This document shows positions 15,059 to 20,545 of a DNA stretch of 20,545 nucleotides, piece by piece; positions within the stretch are counted from its first letter, which is position 1, and each line of letters begins with the position of its first letter. The position numbers were made by a program, and so were the translations under genes. Below the pieces are notes generated by a model. That model worked only from the letters and a program-made list of their open reading frames with translations. It had not been told where the DNA came from and ran no database searches. Source of the DNA: DAOTTX01 sp034437515 (GTDB lineage: Bacteria > Chloroflexota > Anaerolineae > Aggregatilineales > Phototrophicaceae); contig DAOTTX010000005.1 of assembly GCA_034437515.1 (NCBI GenBank), positions 1 through 20,545 of the forward strand, read 5' to 3'.

Positions 15059-16845
15059 TCGCCTAACTCCACACCCTGTGCGGCAAGCTGCAAGCGCACC
15101 TCATCCGTCGGGATTTCCAGCAGCGTGACCAGACGTGATGTCAACTGTGCGAACGCCGGTGCGGTCACCTGGCTGGCCCAGCGGGCGGTTGTCGGACGCT
15201 CCAGCATAATGAGAATACTCACCTGCGGGTCATCGGCTGGTAGGAAGCCGATGAACGACATAATAAATTGATTGGGTATCCAATCCACCCCGCCCCAGAT
15301 TTGCGCGGTGCCGGTCTTCCCGGCGATGCTGTAACCGGGCACACGGGCGTCCTCATCGAGGCCGTTGCGCACCGCGGCAACCATCATATCGGTGACCAGA
15401 TCCGCCGTCGTCTTTGAGATGGGCGACGAGATCTCCGTCGGGCGCGAGGGGCTGATGGTGTCACCATCCACCACCTGATAGACCAGACGCGGCTGCATCA
15501 TGGTGCCGTCATTGGCGATGGCGTTTACGGCGGTCAGCATTTGCAGCGATGTGACCGATACGCCCTGACCGAAGCTGTTGGTTGCCAGGTCGCTTTCGCT
15601 CCAGGTGCCGGTCAGATCGTTGGGTGTGCGGATCAATCCCGCTTCCTCGCCTTCGAGGTCGATGCGTGTGCGGCGACCAACCCCGAAGCGGTCGAGCATC
15701 ATATAGAACGATTCCCAACCCATTTCTTCAACGGCGACGGTCGCCGTGCCGACGTTCAGCGAGTTGACGATAACGTCCGTCACACTCATCACACCGTAAG
15801 CGTTGCGATCCCAGTTGTAGATGTTGCGCCCACCAATGGTGAATACACCGGAGTCGTTATACGTCCAGTTGGGGCCGATTGCGCCACTTTCCAGCGCGGC
15901 GGCGACCGTAATCACCTTAAAGACCGACCCCGGCTCGTAGGTGTCACTAATCACCGGGTTACGCAGCGTAGCCTGCTCGTATTCGTAGTAGAGGTTAGCG
16001 TTGTAGGTCGGGTAGGCTGCCATCCCCAACACATCGCCATTGCGCGGGTTCATCACGATGATGTGACCACCACGAGAGCCGCTTTCTTCTACCACACGGC
16101 GCAGTTCAGTTTCGACCAGATACTGCACATCGCGGTCGATGGTCAGTACCAGTGTCGAGCCAGCGTCGAGCGCGTTGGGGTCTTCCGGCAGGTCAAACGG
16201 GATGTTGCTCACCTCTTGATCGCGCACCGTCCCCGCCAGCCGGAAGTCATAGAAGCCTTCGACGCCGTTGTACCCGCGTGAGCCTTCGCCCTCACCGGCG
16301 ACAAAGCCTAACAACTGCGCGGCAAGGGTGTTGTTATCGTAAATTTCCTGCGGGTAAAAACGCCGTTGGATGCGCTCGTCGGTGATGGCAAAATCGAGTT
16401 CGAGCGCGTTGATCTCTCGCCACACTTCCGGCTCCACCACGCCGAGGTTGACGTTGCGCAGTTCGGGGTCAAGCAAGTTGAACATGAACAGCTCGTCACG
16501 TTCAGGATCGTTGAGGATACGGGCGAGGTCGGCAGCCACCTCACTCCGGCGTCCGGCGATCAGATTAGGGCTGATGCTAACCCGATATTTGCGCGTGTTC
16601 ACCGCGAGAGGTTGCCCGTTGCGGTCGTAAATCTCGCCCCGGTCGGATTCAAAACGTTCTACACTGCCGGAGTTGGCATCACGCACGGCGGCAAATTCCC
16701 GGCGCACACGCGGGTCTTGCTCAAATTGGAAGGAGATCACCCGCAGCAGCAGCGCAAGGCAAATCACCAACACCGCCATGATGACGAACGGCAGCCGCTG
16801 GCGTACCATCTCCTGTTGTATAGAAACATTCTGTGTCGGTTGCAT
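15055..16845 (-). CDS. ftsI: Septal peptidoglycan transpeptidase FtsI (class B penicillin-binding protein)
   Basis: Class B PBP that cross-links septal peptidoglycan in partnership with FtsW. It has 596 residues: a short cytoplasmic tail, one membrane anchor (about 18-36), a pedestal domain opening with DRGEIYDRNGQPLAVNTR (68-85), and the transpeptidase domain. Active-site motifs are EPGSVFKV with Ser307 and Lys310 (SxxK), NSLN with Ser362 and Asn364 (SxN), and GKTGTAQ with Lys510 (KTGT). There are no C-terminal PASTA domains, unlike PBP2x or PBP1 of many Gram-positive bacteria. The start lies three bases after the ftsL stop with GGGGGAT as ribosome site. The position directly after ftsL supports a septal role rather than PBP2/RodA-type elongation. 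Confidence 0.95.
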   Translation of the reverse strand: MQPTQNVSIQQEMVRQRLPFVIMAVLVICLALLLRVISFQFEQDPRVRREFAAVRDANSGSVERFESDRGEIYDRNGQPLAVNTRKYRVSISPNLIAGRRSEVAADLARILNDPERDELFMFNLLDPELRNVNLGVVEPEVWREINALELDFAITDERIQRRFYPQEIYDNNTLAAQLLGFVAGEGEGSRGYNGVEGFYDFRLAGTVRDQEVSNIPFDLPEDPNALDAGSTLVLTIDRDVQYLVETELRRVVEESGSRGGHIIVMNPRNGDVLGMAAYPTYNANLYYEYEQATLRNPVISDTYEPGSVFKVITVAAALESGAIGPNWTYNDSGVFTIGGRNIYNWDRNAYGVMSVTDVIVNSLNVGTATVAVEEMGWESFYMMLDRFGVGRRTRIDLEGEEAGLIRTPNDLTGTWSESDLATNSFGQGVSVTSLQMLTAVNAIANDGTMMQPRLVYQVVDGDTISPSRPTEISSPISKTTADLVTDMMVAAVRNGLDEDARVPGYSIAGKTGTAQIWGGVDWIPNQFIMSFIGFLPADDPQVSILIMLERPTTARWASQVTAPAFAQLTSRLVTLLEIPTDEVRLQLAAQGVELGE

Positions 16846-16848
16846 CTG

Positions 16849-17316
16849 CTATCCCCCGATGGATCCCATAAAGCTGTCCCATTGGCGTTCCAGCCAGCCG
16901 GTAAATGTCTCGTTGTAGGCAATGCCCGCGTCGTCTCCGTCCGCAAGCGATTCGACAGGTGCGACGGTCTCCGGTTGCTGCGGTTGGTAGCCCTCCACAA
17001 CGAGATAGATGATCTGTTCATCATCTGCCAGTTGGAAGCCCATTTCTTCCGCCCGGCGTTGCAGGTTGCCGAGGCTGGTCTGCTGGGCGATCTCCACGCG
17101 GATCAGCTCATTGATGCGTTCCAGATCGTCCCGTTGGTCGAGCAATTCCTCCAGACGGCGGTTGGTGGTCGCCTCAGAAGCGACCTGCGTCAGATAAAGC
17201 GCCCCCAGGATGAGCGCGATGAAGAAGCCCAACGTCGCCAGCGCGACCACCTGTCGCTGTGGCTGCCATTGTGAATTTCTTAGCGCGTGTTCAATCCAAT
17301 TTGATCGTGATGCCAT
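16849..17316 (-). CDS. ftsL: FtsL-like bitopic septum protein
   Basis: Small division protein expected to pair with FtsQ/DivIB and a second coiled-coil protein to activate FtsW-FtsI. It has 155 residues: a basic N-terminal tail, one membrane segment (23-44), an extracytoplasmic coiled coil (about 50-85) and an RRAEEMGFQLADDEQIIYL segment (87-105) that resembles the region after the coil in FtsL and DivIC. The C-terminal third is unusual: a linker rich in Pro and acidic residues, then an amphipathic, Trp-containing tail (NETFTGWLERQWDSFMGS, 135-152). Sequence conservation in this family is very low, so the name rests on topology and position between rsmH and ftsI. It could equally be called a DivIC/septum formation initiator relative. 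Confidence 0.78.
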   Translation of the reverse strand: MASRSNWIEHALRNSQWQPQRQVVALATLGFFIALILGALYLTQVASEATTNRRLEELLDQRDDLERINELIRVEIAQQTSLGNLQRRAEEMGFQLADDEQIIYLVVEGYQPQQPETVAPVESLADGDDAGIAYNETFTGWLERQWDSFMGSIGG

Positions 17317-17319
17317 CGC

Positions 17320-18240
17320 TCATATTTTCTCGACTACTCTCAGTTTGGCACTACGGCTGCGTGGGTTGCGTTCGATCTCGGCATCATCCGCCATGATCGG
17401 CTTGCGTGTGATTAAACGCACGGTCGCCGCTTTTTCTTCCAGCATCATCCCCGGCGGAGAGGCAATTTCGGTGCTGGCATCTTTAAACGTCCGTTTGACG
17501 ATGCGGTCTTCCAGGCTGTGGAAGCTCATCACCACCAGCCGACCACCGGGTTTTAATAACGAGATCGCCTCCGGCAGCACACGCGCAACGGTTTCTAACT
17601 CGTCATTGACCGCGATCCGCAAAGCCTGGAAAACCCGTGTCGCCGGATGAATGCGCAGTTTGTGGCGTTCCGGCATCACCCGTTCGATGAAAGCGGCGAG
17701 TTCGCCGGTGCGCTCAAACGGACGGTCTTTGACGATCTCGCGGGCGATCTTACGGCTGTGGCGTTCTTCGCCGTACTTATAGAAGATGTCCGCGAGTTCG
17801 GCCTGCCCCCAATGGTTGATAATCTGCGCCGCTGTCGGGCGGTCGCCGGTCGGGTCAAAGCGCATATCCAGCGGGCCATCTTGCATAAAGGCGAATCCGC
17901 GCTCGGCGATGTCAAGCTGCATAGACGACACCCCCAGATCCAACAAGATACCATCGACCGATTCCCAACCAATCTGCCGGGCTGCTTCGATCATATCAGC
18001 ATAGCTACTGTGTGCAAGTCTGGCGCGGTCACCATGAGGTTGCAGCGCGTCCCCGGCGATTGCCAACGCGGTCGGGTCAAGGTCAAGACCGAGCACGGTT
18101 TCTACGCCAGCATCTAGCAGTGAGCGTGTATGCCCACCCGCGCCGAGCGTGCCATCGATGACACGTTCGACCGTGCGGCCTTCCGGCACCAGCGCGGCGA
18201 GGATCTCCGCTTGTAATACGGGGATATGATGTTGGCTCAT
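17320..18240 (-). CDS. rsmH: 16S rRNA (cytosine(1402)-N(4))-methyltransferase
   Basis: SAM-dependent methyltransferase acting on N4 of C1402 in the ribosomal decoding centre. It has 306 residues, typical. Motifs in order are HIPVL (5-9), the SAM-binding DGTLGAGGH (29-37), LGLDLDPTAL, LLDLGVSSMQLD, DGPLDMRFD, YGEERHSRKIAREIV, RIHPATRVFQALRIAVNDEL, MSFHSLEDRIVK and the C-terminal NPRSRSAKLRVVEK. The ATG overlaps the mraZ stop (ATGA). It is the normal second gene of dcw clusters, and the gene ends three bases before ftsL. Confidence 0.98.
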   Translation of the reverse strand: MSQHHIPVLQAEILAALVPEGRTVERVIDGTLGAGGHTRSLLDAGVETVLGLDLDPTALAIAGDALQPHGDRARLAHSSYADMIEAARQIGWESVDGILLDLGVSSMQLDIAERGFAFMQDGPLDMRFDPTGDRPTAAQIINHWGQAELADIFYKYGEERHSRKIAREIVKDRPFERTGELAAFIERVMPERHKLRIHPATRVFQALRIAVNDELETVARVLPEAISLLKPGGRLVVMSFHSLEDRIVKRTFKDASTEIASPPGMMLEEKAATVRLITRKPIMADDAEIERNPRSRSAKLRVVEKI

Positions 18241-18665
18241 AAGCGTAATTTGAGGGAGACGTCAGCAAGTGCGAGTTCACGAGAGAGGTCTTCAATCGTC
18301 TCATACCAGCTTTCCGGCTGCCACAACTCGATGAACGTTTCCATACCGATTACCATCACCTCACCGTTGATTGATGCGTATTCACGCAAATATGACGGGA
18401 TCAGCGCCCGTCCCTGTTTATCGGTTGAGAGTTCCACAGCGCCAGAAAATAACAACCGTCGCAGCGCACGCCCGGTCGGTTGGGTGATTGGCATCTCGCT
18501 GATTTGCTCGACGACGGTCTGCCAGGTATCACGAGGATAAATCACGAGATTGTGGTCGATCCCCCGCGTGAGGATCGCATTGGCTGCAAGACGTTTACGA
18601 TATTGCGCAGGAATGATGAGACGCCCTTTGCTATCCAGATGATGCCGATACTCACCCCAAAACAT
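18237..18665 (-). CDS. mraZ: Transcriptional regulator MraZ
   Basis: Ring-forming DNA-binding protein that regulates the dcw operon, usually by binding short repeats in its own promoter. It has 142 residues with two SpoVT/AbrB-like half-domains; each carries the DxxGR signature, DSKGRLIIP at 11-19 and DKQGRALIP at 82-90. The start MFWGEYRHHLD matches the family N-terminus, which fixes the ATG even though the Shine-Dalgarno site (CAGGG, about 11 bases) is only fair. It is the first gene of the cluster, with an extended -10 promoter about 40 bases upstream. Confidence 0.97.
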   Translation of the reverse strand: MFWGEYRHHLDSKGRLIIPAQYRKRLAANAILTRGIDHNLVIYPRDTWQTVVEQISEMPITQPTGRALRRLLFSGAVELSTDKQGRALIPSYLREYASINGEVMVIGMETFIELWQPESWYETIEDLSRELALADVSLKLRL

Positions 18666-18706
18666 CCACTCATTACCCTGCTGCTCGCCCTCTGGTATTC
18701 ACGGCG

Positions 18707-18725
18707 ATTATACCACACTAACCCA
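18707..18725 (-). promoter_or_regulatory. mraZ: Extended -10 promoter of the dcw cluster with two MraZ-box-like repeats
   Basis: On the minus strand TGGTATAAT (18715-18707) is a perfect -10 with the TGn extension. A -35-like TTGTCA lies 20 bases before it, too far to be ideal. TGGGT (18725-18721) and TGGTA (18715-18711) are spaced by five bases, the period described for MraZ boxes (TGGGN N5), but only two repeats are seen and one is imperfect. The promoter is well supported, the operator weakly. Confidence 0.6.
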
Positions 18726-18782
18726 CAGCCGATGACAAAAAATCCCACATTCAACCCTATCCTTAACATTCGAGGACTATTA

Positions 18783-18797
18783 TTTACCGCAGGTAAA
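18783..18797. repeat. Inverted repeat between the aldolase gene and mraZ
   Basis: TTTACC and GGTAAA are separated by three bases, just past the aldolase stop. In the minus-strand transcript no T-run follows, so it is a poor terminator, and transcription from the aldolase gene could continue into mraZ. It may be an operator or a weak 3' stabilising hairpin. Confidence 0.35.
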
Positions 18798-18802
18798 CTT
18801 TT

Positions 18803-19456
18803 CTAAATAGTACGCGGTTTGCCCTGTGCGGCGTCAATCACCCTGTGAAGTTGGCGGGCACGAGTGGCGATTACATCTTGGTTGAACGTCCCCTTGCCGG
18901 TCAGCCAGCTTGCCATGCCACAGGCCACCGCCCCCGCGCCGATGAATTCACCGGCATTTTCCGCCGTCATGCCACCGTTGCACATAAATTTCATATGGTT
19001 TAGCGGGCCGGTCACCGCTTTGAAGTAATCCAGACCGAGCGGCCCAATCGGGAACAACTTCAACAGCTTGACACCCATCCCCCACGCCGCGACCGCTTCT
19101 GATGGTGTGATGACACCCGGCGCGACCAGTATATCGACATCCAGCACGACCTGTACGACCTCCGGTTGGAAGGCCGGGGAGACGACAAAATCCGCACCGG
19201 CATCTAATACGCGCTGCGCAGTTTGCGGGTCTAACACCGTACCCATACCGACGCACGCTTTATCACCATAAGCCGCTTTGATGGCCTGCATCGCCGCGAT
19301 GGGTTGCTCGGAGTTCATGGTGAGTTCAAAGCAGGTTACGCCGGCATCCATCAGTGCCTCGGCGACGTCTAAGGCGACCGGCGGTGCGAACGCCCCCCGC
19401 ATCCCGGCGACGATTTTTGTCTGTTCGATCATGTCGTAAGCCTGTTGGCTGTGCAT
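18803..19456 (-). CDS. 2-dehydro-3-deoxy-6-phosphogluconate / -galactonate aldolase family protein
   Basis: Class I aldolase family that cleaves 2-keto-3-deoxy-6-phospho-sugar acids to pyruvate and glyceraldehyde 3-phosphate (Entner-Doudoroff or De Ley-Doudoroff pathway). It has 217 residues from the chosen start. The Schiff-base lysine is in KLLKLFPIG (Lys133), the general-base glutamate in CFELTMNS (Glu44), and the phosphate side has GMGTV and CNGGMTAEN. Most Eda proteins have TLRT where this has TMNS; DgoA-type KDPGal aldolases have LNS there, so the galactonate enzyme is a fair alternative. The ATG at 19456 has AGGAGA about nine bases upstream, while the in-frame ATG at 19483 has none and its codons would contain that ribosome site. 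No other sugar-acid genes lie nearby, so the substrate is undetermined. Confidence 0.88.
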   Translation of the reverse strand: MHSQQAYDMIEQTKIVAGMRGAFAPPVALDVAEALMDAGVTCFELTMNSEQPIAAMQAIKAAYGDKACVGMGTVLDPQTAQRVLDAGADFVVSPAFQPEVVQVVLDVDILVAPGVITPSEAVAAWGMGVKLLKLFPIGPLGLDYFKAVTGPLNHMKFMCNGGMTAENAGEFIGAGAVACGMASWLTGKGTFNQDVIATRARQLHRVIDAAQGKPRTI

Positions 19457-19532
19457 ATGGTCGATTCTCCTGATTATGCTCATGAATTGGCGTAGTCTAC
19501 CAGAATGCGAAGTTTGTTTCTACCAACATGCT

Positions 19533-19562
19533 CAGACAGGACGACGAAAATAGGGCTATAAT
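19533..19562 (+). promoter_or_regulatory. Candidate promoter for the LysM gene
   Basis: CAGACA (19533-19538) and TATAAT (19557-19562) are 18 bases apart. The -10 is perfect, the -35 matches consensus at four of six positions. A second identical -10 follows 20 bases later in the tandem repeat but has no matching -35. Confidence 0.4.
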
Positions 19563-19582
19563 GACGAAAATAGGGCTATAAT
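19543..19582 (+). repeat. Perfect 20-bp tandem duplication carrying a -10 box
   Basis: GACGAAAATAGGGCTATAAT occurs twice head to tail (19543-19562 and 19563-19582) with no mismatch, between the aldolase gene and the LysM gene. Each copy ends with TATAAT. The lack of divergence suggests a recent duplication. Confidence 0.95.
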
Positions 19583-19624
19583 AGTGAGGAGCTATCATCC
19601 GCTACCCACTCTTGAGGAGGAGAA

Positions 19625-20263
19625 ATGTTTCAGAATTTGCGCATCCCAGGCCATTTTTTGATCCTGATGACCATGTTGTTGCTGGTCGCCGCCGCCAGCG
19701 CCCAGGAAGAGCGTGTCTACACCGTCCAGCCCGGCGACAACCTGCAAGGCATCGCGGCATTCTATGATTCTAGCATTGAGGCCATCGCCGCCCGCAACGG
19801 CATCATCGACCCCAGCCGCATCCGCCCCGGTCAGCAGATCATCATCCCGGCACCGGGCAGCAACGTCAGCGCCACCGTGACAACTTACACCATCCAGCCC
19901 GGCGACCGCCTCTCGGACATCGCCACCCGTTACAACACCACCGTCGATGAATTGCGACAGATCAACACCATTATCAACCCCAGCCGCATCCGCGTGGGGC
20001 AGGTGTTGCAAATCCCGACGACCGCCGTCGGCAGCCCGATTGTCGCCCCGCAGCAACCGGTCGTCGTGCAACCACAACAACCGGTGATCGTCCAGCCGGT
20101 GCGCCAGGTGTTCAACGGTTTCTACCATGTCCGCTCAGGGGATACGCTTTTCGCGATTGCGGCGAGCTTCAATGTAGATGTCTACGAACTGGCCCGCGCC
20201 AACGGCATCTTGAACCTGAACCTGATTTATGCCGGGCAAGCTCTGCGCATCCCAGGGTATTAA
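19625..20263 (+). CDS. Secreted protein with three LysM domains
   Basis: Probable peptidoglycan-binding protein acting outside the membrane. It has 212 residues. A signal peptide is clear: a basic start, a hydrophobic core at about 11-24, and a likely cleavage after ASA (24-26). Three LysM repeats follow, each with the YTVQPGD/YTIQPGD/YHVRSGD opening and the N-x-I-x-x-x-x-I-x-x-G-Q-x-x-x-I-P ending, at about 31-75, 87-131 and 166-210. Between the second and third is a Pro/Gln/Val-rich linker (132-162) with repeated QQPV. No catalytic domain is present, so it is not itself a hydrolase; it may be a wall-anchored scaffold. It has a very strong ribosome site (GAGGAGGAG) and is followed after three bases by the arginase-family gene. 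Confidence 0.93.
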   Translation: MFQNLRIPGHFLILMTMLLLVAAASAQEERVYTVQPGDNLQGIAAFYDSSIEAIAARNGIIDPSRIRPGQQIIIPAPGSNVSATVTTYTIQPGDRLSDIATRYNTTVDELRQINTIINPSRIRVGQVLQIPTTAVGSPIVAPQQPVVVQPQQPVIVQPVRQVFNGFYHVRSGDTLFAIAASFNVDVYELARANGILNLNLIYAGQALRIPGY

Positions 20264-20266
20264 GCC

Positions 20267-20545
20267 ATGCCGAATTACGTCTGCATCGGTGTGCCCTATT
20301 TCGTCGGTGAACAAATCGACGGACGCGACGAAGTCGAAGTCATGCAGCATAGCGGCATCGCCGCGGCACTCGATGCACCCTGGTTCAACGTGCTGCCGAA
20401 TTTTGCCGCTCACGATGATTCGGTCGTCGCGGTGAATCACGCGCTTGCGGCGACCATCAAACTGCATGAAGATCGCATCCCGTTGATCTTCGCGGCGGAT
20501 TGCACCAGCAGCCTGGGCGTGATGAAAGGCTTGCAGGCGCATACC
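20267..20545 (+). CDS. Arginase/ureohydrolase-family protein, N-terminal 93 residues (cut by window edge)
   Basis: The frame is open from ATG 20267 to the window end. The beginning MPNYVCIGVPYFVGE, followed after about 60 residues by IPLIFAADCTSSLGVMKGLQ (72-91), matches the strand-loop pattern of the arginase/agmatinase fold, where that loop normally reads GGDHSxxxG. Here the metal-binding His position is Cys (AADC), as in a divergent arginase-like subgroup, while the Asp is kept. The remaining metal ligands lie outside the window, so activity and substrate cannot be judged. It follows the LysM gene by three bases, so the two are probably co-transcribed, although no functional link is obvious. 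Confidence 0.65.
   Translation, partial: MPNYVCIGVPYFVGEQIDGRDEVEVMQHSGIAAALDAPWFNVLPNFAAHDDSVVAVNHALAATIKLHEDRIPLIFAADCTSSLGVMKGLQAHT

Noticed and set aside
19457..19483. Upstream ATG as start of the aldolase gene
   Set aside because: It has no ribosome site, and the nine added codons contain the Shine-Dalgarno sequence of the next ATG.

Overview
The window carries a division and cell wall (dcw) gene cluster from a bacterium. It is flanked on one side by an intein-containing ribonucleotide reductase gene and on the other by an aldolase gene and two divergent genes. My best guess is a Chloroflexota (Anaerolineae-like) genome. The basis is the intact order mraZ-rsmH-ftsL-ftsI-mraY-murD-ftsW-murG-(two small membrane genes)-murC-murB-ftsQ-ftsA-ftsZ, a class II (B12-type) ribonucleotide reductase, and the general flavour of the proteins. 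This is inference from memory of the families, not a search result.

Layout from left to right. Positions 1-3012 (minus strand) hold the first 1004 codons of a ribonucleotide reductase gene that runs off the left edge. Its reading frame is interrupted by two in-frame inteins, each with LAGLIDADG endonuclease motifs: one complete (1072-2355), one cut by the window edge (1-672). A roughly 390-base intergenic region (3013-3400) holds a strong terminator for ftsZ, a promoter for the reductase, and a leader with competing hairpins. Positions 3401-18665 (minus strand) are the dcw cluster, transcribed right to left from an extended -10 promoter before mraZ. Genes are tightly packed, with ATGA or TAATG overlaps at mraZ/rsmH, ftsI/mraY, murG/membrane gene 1 and murC/murB, and a 92-base overlap of ftsW with murG. 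Positions 18803-19456 (minus) encode a KDPG/KDPGal-type aldolase. On the plus strand, 19625-20263 encodes a secreted triple-LysM protein and 20267 onward an arginase-family protein cut by the right edge. Their shared upstream region carries a perfect 20-bp tandem duplication that includes a -10 box.

How the genes work together: MurB, MurC and MurD make the early UDP-MurNAc peptide intermediates. MraY and MurG build lipid I and lipid II. FtsW and FtsI polymerise and cross-link septal peptidoglycan. FtsQ and FtsL regulate that pair, and FtsA tethers the FtsZ ring to the membrane. MraZ and RsmH are the usual leading genes. murE, murF and ddl are not in the cluster and must lie elsewhere if the full pathway is present. 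The two paralogous CvpA-like membrane proteins inserted between murG and murC are the least understood genes here and are candidates for lineage-specific division or envelope factors. The double-intein reductase is the clearest unusual element.
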